From positions 310,001 through 374,000 of the forward strand of contig JAGKQI010000064.1 in the NCBI GenBank assembly GCA_018806915.1: a DNA stretch of 64,000 bases, read 5' to 3'. Position numbers and translations under genes: made by a program. The notes under the pieces are model-generated. The model did not search any database, was not told the origin of the DNA, and saw only the letters and a list, made by a program, of their open reading frames with translations. The stretch comes from Phytophthora colocasiae (taxonomy: Eukaryota; Oomycota; Peronosporomycetes; Peronosporales; Peronosporaceae). Positions 53,632 to 64,000 of this stretch are shown here, in pieces; within the stretch, counting starts at the first letter, position 1; each line of letters begins with the position of its first letter.

Positions 53632-54444
53632 ATGCAGTTCTCAGCTGCGAACCCCACTGGTCATTGGAATTTAACTCTTCGAGACCCAAGGCACAGGAAA
53701 CTTGCGCTTTGGTTCGCGTCGTTGAACGCTCACCACACGTCTGCGTTATCCCGCTGTCAGCACAAGCGTACAGACTGCAGTCAGTACGGCCGAGGTTTCC
53801 ACTGGCGCAACGTAGTGTTCAACCAGAAACGCCTGCAGTTAACGTACACTTTCTTCGACCGTCTGCCACGTGACGGGGCGTTGGAGTTCGACTACGTCTC
53901 GCCGATCCGTCCCGAAGATAAATGCGTTGGCGACATTCCCTTGGAGTCTCAAGACGGAGCAGAAAGCGACCATACTATCATGACGGACGACGAACTGGCC
54001 GCTCTACTGGCTCAAGTAGGCGCTGAGGTGTGCGCGATTTACGTCCCCGTGCACAAACGGCAGAACCTCAAGTACCATTTGGTGCTTTTCCACCTTGCTA
54101 TTGCGTATCGACGGGTGATAACACGGCAAGCTCACCACGTTCTTCAGCATTTCCCAAAGAATTACGAATCTGGTCGACTCAGGGCGTTGGTACCGATGCA
54201 TCATGCGATTGTTGACTTGGAATGTTTTGGAGAACTGTTGGAGCGACTGGCCGTGACGGATCGAAGCCGAGTGTATATGACGTTGGGATATCTCAATACT
54301 GTCATGTCTTTGGCTGTTGACATGGACTTTGAAGTGGATTTCACCCACGAAGATGAGAAAATGCTACTCCGAGCTCTGGTGGATCTCTCCATTGCCTGTC
54401 CGATGGACATGCTTCGCATTGACAGCAGGTTCAGGATGCGGTAG
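53632..54444 (+). CDS. Unknown oomycete-type protein
   Basis: MQFSAANPTGHWNLTLRDPR at 53632 is the preferred start, 19 bp from the divergent methyltransferase fragment; an ATG at 53572 is in frame but would overlap it. About 270 residues: GHWNLTLRDPRHRKLALWFA, WRNVVFNQKRLQLTYTFFDR, LPRDGALEFDYVSPIRPE and a helical second half (FGELLERLAVTDRSRVYMTL, HEDEKMLLRALVDLSIACPM). The ending RIDSRFRMR may run into an intron. No named domain that I can recall with certainty. Confidence 0.6.
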   Translation: MQFSAANPTGHWNLTLRDPRHRKLALWFASLNAHHTSALSRCQHKRTDCSQYGRGFHWRNVVFNQKRLQLTYTFFDRLPRDGALEFDYVSPIRPEDKCVGDIPLESQDGAESDHTIMTDDELAALLAQVGAEVCAIYVPVHKRQNLKYHLVLFHLAIAYRRVITRQAHHVLQHFPKNYESGRLRALVPMHHAIVDLECFGELLERLAVTDRSRVYMTLGYLNTVMSLAVDMDFEVDFTHEDEKMLLRALVDLSIACPMDMLRIDSRFRMR

Positions 54445-54659
54445 CGTTCGGGTTCTCCGAGCCAGCAGCGTTCTAGTGGTGCATGCGGGTGTCAGCACGG
54501 ATGAGGATGTAGCGGTCGTAGGAGCAGCAGGTGTGAAAGCCAAGGTGGTCGAGCATGGCGGTGTGCACGGTCCAAGGCGATGGGGGCGGCCGAACTTTGG
54601 TGGGTCGGTTGTGCTCGGAAGAGCAAATTGGAAAATGACAATTCGGAACTGGGGATCGT

Positions 54660-54806
54660 TTTGGCGCCAAACGTATGAAGTATCTGGTGGCGCCAACCGG
54701 AGGTTCAAAGTTGCGCTTTCGCGCCAAAACCAATTTCAAACGCAACCAGCTTCAACCAGCTAAACCAACTTCAAGCGCAAGCTGTAGCCAGCGATTTCGC
54801 GCAAAA
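54660..54806. promoter_or_regulatory. Cluster of E2F-like sites
   Basis: TTTGGCGCCAAA (54660-54671, perfect palindrome), GGCGCCAA (54689-54696), TTTCGCGCCAAAA (54717-54729) and TTTCGCGCAAAA (54795-54806) lie within 150 bp. The consensus of E2F/DP is TTTSSCGC. They lie about 280-420 bp upstream of the next gene model (55084). E2F sites drive S-phase genes in eukaryotes; use in this organism is inference. Confidence 0.5.
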
Positions 54807-55083
54807 CAAACTTCAAGGCTACCGACCAGCTCCATTGGAGCACTGCTGATTCAACCAGTGCCACTGAAATGCTAGTTCAATCATTGAACTTCAATGCATA
54901 TCGTTGCATCCCCGCCGGTATCAGGCACGTTTGGAGTGGGTATTTCCACATTATCCAATTGACGCAAGAGGAATCCAGCAACGTCCCACCACAATCGGGT
55001 TTGAAGTTGAGGTCCATGAGATTATATATACTACTGCTGTAGTATACTACAGTTATATACTGAATTGGAATTTAGTTTCAAAT

Positions 55084-55806
55084 ATGCTGGATATCGAAAG
55101 GGAGTTTCGAGACAAATTCTACCCTCCAGTAGCAGTGGCGCCTGGATGCCACAATCGATCGGTATGGATATACATATTTTTTATTTTATATAACTGACCG
55201 CATCTAAACTTACATTTGAAGTTTGTTCGCTGCTATGGGAGTTCGTGTAACCACGTCGAGTACGTCGTCCAACAAATGCGGCCGGCTGAGTTGCGAGAGT
55301 TTATCGAAGAAAAAGCTCTGACGGACCCCGAAATGGACATCCCGTGCTTTGCTGGAGTTTATATACAAAGATCATTCGTGGAGTCAGAGGTGCGTATGGA
55401 CTGAGTGATAGAACATTCGCAGTTATTAATGTTTTCTACTCGCTTGTAGCTGTTTGAGAGAATGATTTTGGCTCGTCACTACGAGCTCATGAACACAATC
55501 GAGAGATACCAACACCTTCTTTTGGAGAACACGCCACCGGTAATGGATTTGAATGGATGGTCGCAACTGACCGCATTACAAGTTGAAGATCGTATTGAGA
55601 GGGTGAAGTTGCTGGTGTCAGATATCGAGTACATTCTCGATTTGGCACAGTATAGCGTACAAATGGGCTTTGTTGTACCGGGCTGGTCGTCTGGAGTCTT
55701 GTATTGTGCCCATCCTGCGAGTTACTTTGAAAGCCTTCGCACTATGCCATGCAGCAAGCGTTGTTCAGCCTGCGAGTTTTGCCGGGGTAGTCAGTCTGAA
55801 GTGTAA
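55084..55806 (+). CDS. Unknown protein with Cys-rich end (5' part uncertain)
   Basis: Exons 55084-55161, 55222-55389 and 55450-55806 join in phase 0 (GT-AG) to give 200 residues from MLDIEREFRDKFYPPVAVAP. Then FVRCYGSSCNHVEYVVQQMR, a helical region (QVEDRIERVKLLVSDIEYIL) and a C-terminus with CSKRCSACEFC. A protein-like open stretch at 54920-55010 (YQARLEWVFPHYPIDARGIQ) may be an earlier exon, but its phase did not fit the obvious acceptor. No family recognised. Confidence 0.55.
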
Positions 55807-55960
55807 CCGGGCGTTTGGACCCATGCGTGTTTTACCAGCCAAAATTTGTCATGTCAATTTTTAGTCGTGATTTGCGTATCATGTCTCGTTATCAGAAATG
55901 CCTTACCATGAACACGTAGTAGTTCTTACTAGTACAAACTACTACCTCTGTGCGGAAAAT

Positions 55961-58425
55961 AATGATTCTTAGACGGATTTTGCAGGACATTCTTCAGGAC
56001 ACGAAATCAGCGATATTCAGCCAATGAATAGACAAGATTAACAACAATTTTTACCGAGGGTGAATACGAGGTCTAGCTAGAGTCGTCTGTTGCTCCTGGC
56101 ATTCTTGTCAGCGATACGATGCAGACGAACGATCGAGGTCCAAGCGAGCTGCCCTCTGCGTCGCTTCCTGGCACTGGCTGTGGTGGATGGCACCTCAACG
56201 GAAGATGCACACGCTGTGTAGACATGGATCGCCTCCTCTACAGTTTGGGTTGTGCTTAGTAAGTTCCGCTTTCAGCTGCAATTGCCTCGATTTTTTCATG
56301 AGATACCGAATATCACTGAGGCGCTTCTGATTGTCTCTATTAGGCATGTCTGCACCGTCGAGTAAGTGTAATGGGAATTTGTTTTCAGCATGTCCGCAGC
56401 GCCACAAGACCCACAAATGCGCGACAGAACACTCCGGAAAAGCGAAACCAGGAGGGATCCGACGAAAACGTCCGGCCCAAAGAAGGTGGGTTGAGGGGTG
56501 ATTTCTTCGGCTGTGTTAGCTTCGATTCCGCGATGAGATTCTGAAGGGTTGTTCGTGTTTACTTGGTTCTGAATACCAGCCTCGCGTAGGCAGCTCCGTA
56601 GAGCGTCATGAAGACCCTCAAATGTGACGGTTTTTGCACCGATGGCTCGCTCTTCGAGCTCACGAACTATATCATTTACAATTTCACGTCGAACATCATC
56701 CAGTTTTTCAATAGTCGAAATTCCCATGTCTTGTGCGGCTTTCATCTTACCTAAGATGGCTACATGAGGGGGAACACCGGTCGCTTTTAAACTTGACGTC
56801 GGATCACTGAAGCCACAGCGCACGCGATCGGATAATTTCACTAGCAATTCCGAATCTTGAAACAGAGCTGTTTCGTACAGTGGGTGGCATAACGGCAGAT
56901 GCCTTCGTAGAAACGGTATATGGTACACAAGTGACGCAAGGCAAAATTCCCCTACAAACACTAGCTGCTCGGGAATTCCACGAAACACCATCACTACCCC
57001 GCGGTGTACCCATTCATCTTGCTGTTCGAAATGAGGTGGTAAAATTGCAAATTCATGGCTTCCAGAAGGAAGCCCGGCGACAGTCCGACCCACGTGCATA
57101 TCTCCTGCAGCTTCATACCGCAAGTATGTGTTTTGAACTCCTCCTAACGACCAACCAGCACGAAGATGCACTGCTGTAGAAGATGGACATGCAGTCGACC
57201 CAGACGCGCAGTATGTTGCAGCGCCCTTTCGCATGGAGTGTGTTCCGAGGTCATCTGCATGCACTCCTTGTCTTTTTAGCTCTGCAGCAACCTGCTCGTC
57301 TACGAGCAAACGCTGTAAACTCTTACGAAATCGTTCGTACTGATCAGACCCAGGAAACAATCGATTATCATCATCAAAGGTTGTAGTTGCCCAATACATC
57401 GCAAGAGCTAGAATGGGGCAAATCGTTGGTTGTAGTGGATTTGCATATACATGCCGTGGGTCTCGAGGCCGTTCACCACCCTGATCATTTTTCATATGGG
57501 CAAAAAACACTCTCAACGAATCGCCGCGCCATTCGATATGGGAATGGCAGATGCCAAAAGCATTAGCTGAACGACACATTAGATTCCACGATATAATCAG
57601 ATACACACGAGAAAAAATTGCATCACTCCCAGAAAGTGCCATCAAGTGAGAGGAAAGAAATTCAAAAAGCTCAAACGAGAGGGGATCCTTCCCTACTTTC
57701 ACATTTCCAACACCACGAGCTTGGGTCACAGCAAGTTCTCGCTTGATACCTTTAAAGAACTGCTTTAATTCATTCTCCATGTCAGAATCCATTTTCCGCC
57801 CGTAATCACGGTACAAGTTGAAGAGACCGGCACGGTGTGTATTTGAGAGCAGAGTAGCTCAGCGTCAGGCCGTCCGCTTTGCGCAGGGTTAGCAACCATG
57901 TCAAACACCTCTGGATCTAAGTTGTCAAAATGGGCAGGGGCTCGTCATTTTTCCGAGTGAGGAGAGGTTTAATGCAGGCTGCAATTGCTTCTCGAGAGTC
58001 CATTAACAGTCCCAAGCCGATCTGCAAACGCTGGTTGAATAAGCGGGCTGTGGTTTTGAAGAACCAGCATATAAAGCGAGAGTAGGAATTCACGTAGGCT
58101 GCACGTGAACTTGGGCAGACTGTATTATCACGAATCTCCTCAAGCTAACTGCTTTAGCTCTGCAAGACGCTCAGCGGTAACACTCTCCATTGTTCCGAGA
58201 AATCTTCACTGAACCAGTTATGATTAAATTCTAGTTTCTACCAATGAAGTTAGAGTGGACAGTGTGTCCTGCAATTTCGGCAAAACGTAAGATTATGGAC
58301 TGTACAGGAATAATGCTGGTTTTAGTATGTCAACACCCGTCGAATGATTTCGGTTTGGAAAATTCAGGACATTCTGTCCTGCACTAAGTGTGGAACACCA
58401 GGTGAGTGTCCTGTAAATTCTGGAG
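55961..58425 (-). mobile_element. Crypton copy 1 of tandem array
   Basis: First of three head-to-tail units, 2,465 bp, starting AATGATTCTTAGACGG. It has no terminal inverted repeats. The unit border shows AATGA, flanked by oppositely oriented TGTCCTG and CAGGACA motifs. It carries a tyrosine recombinase gene on the minus strand. This structure (YR gene, no TIR, short direct repeat) matches Crypton elements. Confidence 0.85.
56077..58190 (-). pseudogene. Crypton tyrosine recombinase, copy 1 (frameshifted)
   Basis: The ATG equivalent is at 58190 and the stop equivalent at 56077. The longest intact stretch is 56296-57816 (506 codons). Catalytic residues in that stretch: Arg in LMCRSANAFG (R82), His and Arg in GTHSMRKGAA (H193, R196), RAGWSLGG (W222) and Tyr in TYLRYE (Y231 or Y234), the R-HxxR-W-Y pattern of YR recombinases. 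The N-terminal part (57817-58190) and the last ~70 codons are in other frames because of single-base indels. YRs join DNA through a 3'-phosphotyrosine. Confidence 0.8.
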
Positions 58426-60890
58426 AATGATTCTTAGACGGATTTTGCAGGACATTCTTCAGGACACGAAATCAGCGATATTCAGCCAATGAATAGACAA
58501 GATTAACAACAATTTTTACCGAGGGTGAATACGAGGTCTAGCTAGAGTCGTCTGTTGCTCCTGGCATTCTTGTCAGCGATACGATGCAGACGAACGATCG
58601 AGGTCCAAGCGAGCTGCCCTCTGCGTCGCTTCCTGGCACTGGCTGTGGTGGATGGCACCTCAACGGAAGATGCACACGCTGTGTAGACATGGATCGCCTC
58701 CTCTACAGTTTGGGTTGTGCTTAGTAAGTTCCTTTCAGCTGCAATTGCCTCGATTTTTTTCATGAGATACCGAATATCACTGAGGCGCTTCTGATTGTCT
58801 CTGTTAGGCATGTCTGCACCGTCGAGTAAGTGTAATGGGGGAATTTGTTTTTCAGCATGTCCGCAGCGCCACAAGACCCACAAATGCGCGACAGAACACT
58901 CCGGAAAAGCGAAACCAGGAGGGATCCGACGAAAACGTCCGGCCCAAAAGAAGGTGGGTTGAGGGTGATTTCTTCGGCTGTGTTAGCTTCGATTCCGCGA
59001 TGAGATTCTGAAGGGGTTGTTCGTGTTTACTTGGTTCTGAATACCAGCCTCGCGTAGGCAGCTCCGTAGAGCGTCATGAAGACCCTCAAATGTGACGGTT
59101 TTACCGATGGCTCGCTCTTCGAGCTCACGAACTATATCATTTACAATTTCACGTCGAACATCATCCAGTTTTTCAATAGTCGAAATTCCCATGTCTTGTA
59201 CGGCTTTCATCTTACCTAAGATGGCTACATGAGGGGAACACGGTCGCTTTTAAACTTGACGTCGGATCACTGAAGCCACAGCGCACGCGATCGGATAATT
59301 TCACTGCCAATTCCGAATCTTGAAACAGAGCTGTTTCGTACAGTGGGTGGTAGCATAACGGCAGATGCCTTCGTAGAAACGGTATATGGTTACACAAGTG
59401 ACGCAAGGCAAAATTCCCCTACAAACACTAGCTGCTCGGGAATTCCACGAAACACCATCACTACCCGCGGTGTACCCATTCATCTTGCTGTTCGAAATGA
59501 GGTGGTAAAATTGCAAATTCATGGCTTCAGAAGGAAGCCCGGCGACAGTCCGACCACGTGCATATCTCCTGCAGCTTCATACCGCAAGTATGTGTTTTGA
59601 ACTCCTCCTAACGACCAACCAGCACGAAGATGCACTGCTGTGAAGATGGACATGCAGTCGACCCAGACGCGCAGTATGTTGCAGCGCCCTTTTCGCATGG
59701 AGTGTGTTCCGAGGTCATCTGCATGCACTCCTTGTCTTTTTAGCTCTGCAGCAACCTGCTCGCCCTACGAGCAAACGCTGTAAACTCTTACGAAATCGTT
59801 CGTACTGATCAGACCAGGAAACAATCGATTATCATCATCAAAGGTTGTAGTTGCCCAATACATCGCAAGAGCTAGAATGGGGCAAATCGTTGGTTGTAGT
59901 GGATTTGCATATACATGCCGTGGGTCTCGAGGCCGTTCACCACCCTGATCATTTTCATATGGGCAAAAACACTCTCAACGAATCGCCGCGCCATTCGATA
60001 TGGGAATGGCAGATGCCAAAAAGCATTAGCTGAACGACACATTAGATTCACGATATAATCAGATACACACGAGAAAAAATTGCATCACTCCCAGAAAGTG
60101 CCATCAAGTGAGAGGAAAGAAATTCAAAGCTCAAACGGAGAGGATCCTTCCCTACTTTCACATTTCAACACCACGAGCTTGGGTCACAGCAAGTTCTCGC
60201 TTGATACCTTTAAAGAACTGCTTTAATTCATTCTCCATGTCAGAATCCATTTTCCGCCCGTAATCACGGTACAAGTTGAAGAGACCGGCACGGTGTGTTG
60301 AGAGCAGAGTAGCTCAGCGTCGAGCCGTCCGCTTTTGCGCAGGGTTAGCAACCATGTCTGAAACACCTCTGGATCTAAGTTGTCAAAATGGAGCGGGGCT
60401 CGTCATTTTTCCGAGTGAGAGAGAGGTTTAATGCGAGGCTCGCAATTGCTTCCTCCGAGAGTCCATTAACAGTCCCAAGCCGATCTGCAAACGCTGGTTG
60501 AATAAGCGGGGCTGTGGTTTTGAAAGAACCCAGCATATAAAGCGAGAGTAGGAATTCACGTAGGCTGCACGTGAACTTGGGCAGACTGTATTATCACGAA
60601 TCTCCCTCAGCTAACTGCTTTAGCTCTGCAAGACGCTCAGCGGTAACACTCTCCATTGTTCTGAGAAATCTTCACTGAACCAGTTATGATTAAATTCTAG
60701 TTTCTACTAATGAAGTTAGAGTGGACAGTGTGTCCTGTACTTTCGGCAAAACGTAAGATTATGGACTGTACAGGAATAATGCTGGTTTTAGTATGTCAAC
60801 ACCGTCGAATGATTTCGGTTTGGAAAATTCAGGACATTCTGTCCTGCACTAAGTGTGGAACACCAGGTGAGTGTCCTGTAAATTCTGGAG
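58426..60890 (-). mobile_element. Crypton copy 2 of tandem array
   Basis: 2,465 bp, the same length as copy 1, and nearly identical. Differences from copies 1 and 3 are mostly single-base insertions or deletions in short runs. Begins at the AATGA junction at 58426. Confidence 0.85.
58542..60656 (-). pseudogene. Crypton tyrosine recombinase, copy 2 (many frameshifts)
   Basis: The same gene as in copy 1, broken into short frames by at least six single-base indels. The correct C-terminus is readable here: a basic end KRRRGQLAWTSIVRLHRIAD, with the stop at 58542. The HSMRKG block is near 59705-59690, followed by a frame break. Not translatable as one protein. Confidence 0.8.
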
Positions 60891-63343
60891 AATGATTCTT
60901 AGACGGATTTTGCAGGACATTCTTCAGGACACGAAATCAGCGATATTCAGCCAATGAATAGACAAGATTAACAACAATTTTTACCGAGGGTGAATACGAG
61001 GTCTAGCTAAGTCGTCTGTTGCTCCTGGCATTCTTGCCAGCGATACGATGCAGACGAACGATCGAAAGGTCAAGCGAGCTGCCCTCTGCGTCGCTTCCTG
61101 GCACTGGCTGTGGTGGATGGCACCTCAACGGAAGATGCACACGCTGTGTAGACATGGATCGCCTCCTCTACAGTTTGGGTTGTGCTTAGTAAGTTCCTTT
61201 CAGCTGCAATTGCCTCGATTTTTTTCATGAGATACCGAATATCACTGAGGCGCTTCTGATTGTCTCTATTGAGCATGTCTGCACCGTCGAGTAAGTGTAA
61301 TGGGGAATTTGTTTTCAGCATGTCCGCAGCGCCACAAGACCCACAAATGCGCGACAGAACCTCCGGAAAAGCGAAACCAGGAGGGATCTGACGAAAACGT
61401 CCGGCCCAAAGAAGGTGGGTTGAGGGGTGATTTCTTCGGCTGTGTTAGCTTCGATTCCGCGATGAGATTCTGAAGGGTTGTTCGTGTTTACTTGGTTCTG
61501 AATACCAGCCTCGCGTAGGCAGCTCCGTAGAGCGTCATGAAGACCCTCAAATGTGACGGTTTTGCACCGATGGCTCGCTCTTCGAGCTCACGAACTATAT
61601 CATTTACAATTTCGTCGAACATCATCCAGTTTTCAATAGTCGAAATTCCCTGTCTTGTACGGCTTTCATCTTACCTAAGATGGCTACATGAGGGGAACAC
61701 CGGTCGCTTTTAAACTTGACGTCGGATCACTGAAGCCACAGCGCACGCGATCGGATAATTTCACTGCAATTCCGAATCTTGAAACAGAGCTGTTTCGTAC
61801 AGTGGGTGGCATAACGGCAGATGCCTTCGTAGAAACGGTATATGGTACACAAGTGACGCAAGGCAAAAATTCCCCTACAAACACTAGCTGCTCGGGAATT
61901 CCACGAAACACCATCACTACCCGCATGGTGTACCCATTCATCTTGCTGTTCGAAATGAGGTGGTAAAATTGCAAATTCATGGCTTCCAGAGGAAGCCCGG
62001 CGACAGATCCGACCCACGTGCATATCTCCTGCAGCTTCATACCGCAAGTATGTGTTTGAACTCCTCCTAACGACCAACCAGCACGAAGATGCACTGCTGT
62101 AGAAGATGGACATGCAGTCGACCCAGACGCGCAGTATGTTGCAGCGCCCTTTCGCATGGAGTGTGTTCGAGGTCATCTGCATGCACTCCTTGTCTTTTAG
62201 CTCTGCAGCAACCTGCTCGTCTACGAGCAAACGCTGTAAACTCTTACGAAATCGTTCGTACTGATCAGACTCCAGAAACAATCGATTATCATCATCAAGG
62301 TTGTAGTTGCCCAATACATCGCAAGAGCTAGAATGGGGCAAATCGTTGGTTGTAGTGGATTTGCATACATGCCGTGGGTCTCGAGGCCGTTCACCACCCT
62401 GATCATTTTTCATATGGGCAAAAAACACTCTCAACGAATCGCCGCGCCATTCGATATGGGAATGGCAGATGCCAAAAGCATTAGCTGAACGACACATTAG
62501 ATTCCACGATATAATCAGATACACACGAGAAAAAATTGCATCACTCCCAGAAAGTGCCATCAAGTGAGAGGAAAGAAATTCAAAAGCTCAAACGAGAGGA
62601 TCCTTCCCTACTTTCACATTTCCAACACCACGAGCTTGGGTCACAGCAAGTTCTCGCTTGATACCTTTAAAGAACTGCACAATTCATTCTCCATGTCAGA
62701 ATCCATTTTCCGCCCGTAATCACGGTACAAGTTGAAGAGACCGGCACGGTGTGTGTTGAGAGCAGAGTAGCTCAGCGTCGAGCCGTCCGCTTTGCGCAGG
62801 GTTAGCAACCATATCTGAAACACCTCTGGATCTAAGTTGTCAAAATGGAGCGAGGGGCTCGTCATTTTCCGAGTGAGGAGAGGTTTAATGCGAGCTCGCA
62901 ATTGCTTCTCCGAGAGTCCATTAACAGTCCCAAGCCGATCTGCAAACGCTGGTTGAATAAGCGGGCTGTGGTTTTGAAGAACCCAGCATATAAAGCGAGA
63001 GTAGGAATTCACGTAGGCTGCACGTGAACTTGGGCAGACTGTATTATCACGAATCTCCTCAGCTAACTGCTTTAGCTCTGCAAGACGCTCAGCGGTAACA
63101 CTCTCCATTGTTCCGAGAAATCTTCACTGAACCAGTTATGATTAAATTCTAGTTTCTACCAATGAAGTTAGAGTGGACAGTGTGTCCTGCAATTTCGGCA
63201 AAACGTAAGATTATGGACTGTACAGGAATAATGCTGGTTTTAGTATGTCAACACCCGTCGAATGATTTCGGTTTGGAAAATTCAGGACATTCTGTCCTGC
63301 ACTAAGTGTGGAACACCAGGTGAGTGTCCTGTAAATTCTGGAG
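60891..63343 (-). mobile_element. Crypton copy 3 of tandem array
   Basis: 2,453 bp, starting at the AATGA of 60891. It ends before another AATGA at 63344-63348, which continues into the host sequence. The right host flank (GCATTATAAAA) and the left host flank of copy 1 (GCGGAAAAT) would meet around one AATGA in the empty site. Confidence 0.85.
61007..63108 (-). pseudogene. Crypton tyrosine recombinase, copy 3 (frameshifted)
   Basis: Gives the intact N-terminus: MESVTAERLAELKQLAEEIR at 63108, continuing through SSRAAYVNSYSRFICWVLQN and TLSYSALNTHRAGLFNLYRD, the SAM-like N-terminal domain of the recombinase. The frame breaks after DSDMENEL near 62683. The catalytic core (62563 to about 61727) is split into two frames. 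A complete recombinase would be about 650-700 residues, judged from the three copies together. Confidence 0.8.
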
Positions 63344-63793
63344 AATGAGCATTATAAAAAAAAATTGCGCAGATTCGCTCGAGATTGTATTGATCTCCGT
63401 GATACCCACCAGTTGATCGATAGATAGATAACCCAAAATCTTATATGAAAACATGCACTTCACTCCATTAGGCTCCGTTCCAAATGGGCACAATCCGCCA
63501 GGGTATTGGTCTCGGCATGTGTCGCTCTTGGCGGTCCAGCTCGATGTCACACAACTGTTCGGGTACGAGAACCAAACAGCGTCGTAATATGGTGCCACCA
63601 TATCTGCTGAGAAAGCGTGAGCCCCCACACAGTGTCCAATGTCCGGCTGACCGTCCAGTCCATTGAACGGTTTGCATTCTGGTGGGTGTTGTCTCTCCAA
63701 ACCACTAGAACTTGCAGCTTCATCATCCTGTTCATCTGCATACACGCATTCTCCATCTTTCATGACTACAAAAGGGCAGAACTCCGGGTACAT
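63344..63793 (-). pseudogene. Secreted cysteine-rich protein gene, fragment next to Crypton array
   Basis: MYPEFCPFVVMKDGECVYAD at 63793, then PECKPFNGLDGQPDIGHCVG, PYYDAVWFSYPNSCVTSSWT, YPGGLCPFGTEPNGVKCMFS and YKILGYLSIDQLVGITEINT. Evenly spaced cysteines and this string of motifs mark an oomycete extracellular family whose role I do not know. A TAA precedes the ATG directly, while a related open stretch continues upstream (63800-63972, VDPTDDSVNCQRKNHVPRC), so the N-terminal half is frameshifted or spliced. After LVGITEINT the family-like sequence ends and the frame runs into the Crypton array at 63343. Confidence 0.6.
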
Positions 63794-64000
63794 TTATCTC
63801 TGCTTCTGGTATTCAGCCAATGCAGCATTAGGCTGCACAATCTGCACCGAGGAACGTGATTCTTCCGCTGGCAATTCACCGAATCATCCGTTGGGTCCAC
63901 TCCTCGGTCGATACAATCCCGCTGCAGATACATGAGCGCTCCTTCGATGCTGGATGTAGTGACAGAGTCCATCGTTGCCCGATAGCGTTCATTAAAAGTA

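Noticed and set aside
53294..53657. Complete BCDIN3D methyltransferase gene
   Set aside because: Only the part up to SAM motif I is present; no later motif or plausible splice was found on that strand.

Overview
The window looks like nuclear DNA of an oomycete, most likely Phytophthora or a close relative. The evidence is compact genes with short GT-AG introns (about 55-110 nt), convergent and divergent packing, eukaryotic housekeeping genes, oomycete-style membrane and secreted proteins, and a transposon mix (piggyBac, MULE with a Ulp1 protease, Crypton) typical of such genomes. This assignment rests on protein and gene architecture only.

Positions 1-25600 are gene-dense core. In order they hold: an LRR protein end, a two-exon atypical dual-specificity phosphatase, SUMO, LSm4, a DPY30-domain protein, an LRR receptor-like pseudokinase, two unknown proteins, a poor stretch of 1.8 kb, an unknown protein, LYRM1, PRP40-like, an RGG protein, a spliced membrane protein, mS23-like, a small membrane protein, the GINS subunit SLD5, an unknown protein, NDP kinase, a multi-pass membrane protein and SART1/Snu66. 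Several of these (LSm4, LYRM1, SLD5) become visible only when short exons are assembled.

Positions 25600-39450 hold two tandem paralogues of a large membrane protein on the minus strand. The downstream one (gene A) is split at a TTAA by an 8.8 kb nest: piggyBac PB1 contains a 0.9 kb TIR element (E2), which contains piggyBac PB2. Both halves of gene A remain open and in frame across the TTAA. The upstream paralogue (gene B) is a pseudogene.

Positions 39580-50070 are a MULE whose spliced transposase carries DDE, SWIM and a C-terminal Ulp1-type cysteine protease. Its 3' part holds two more piggyBac elements placed end to end around one shared TTAA: PB4 (a deleted PB1 relative with an intron-derived tandem repeat) and PB3 (nearly complete, two 1-nt frameshifts).

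Positions 50300-55810 mix small and broken genes, including an uninterrupted ORF joining a piggyBac N-terminal half to an LRR tail. Positions 55961-63343 are three head-to-tail Crypton copies (2465, 2465 and 2453 bp) joined at AATGA. The array abuts the end of a secreted cysteine-rich protein gene fragment, which runs towards the right edge of the window.
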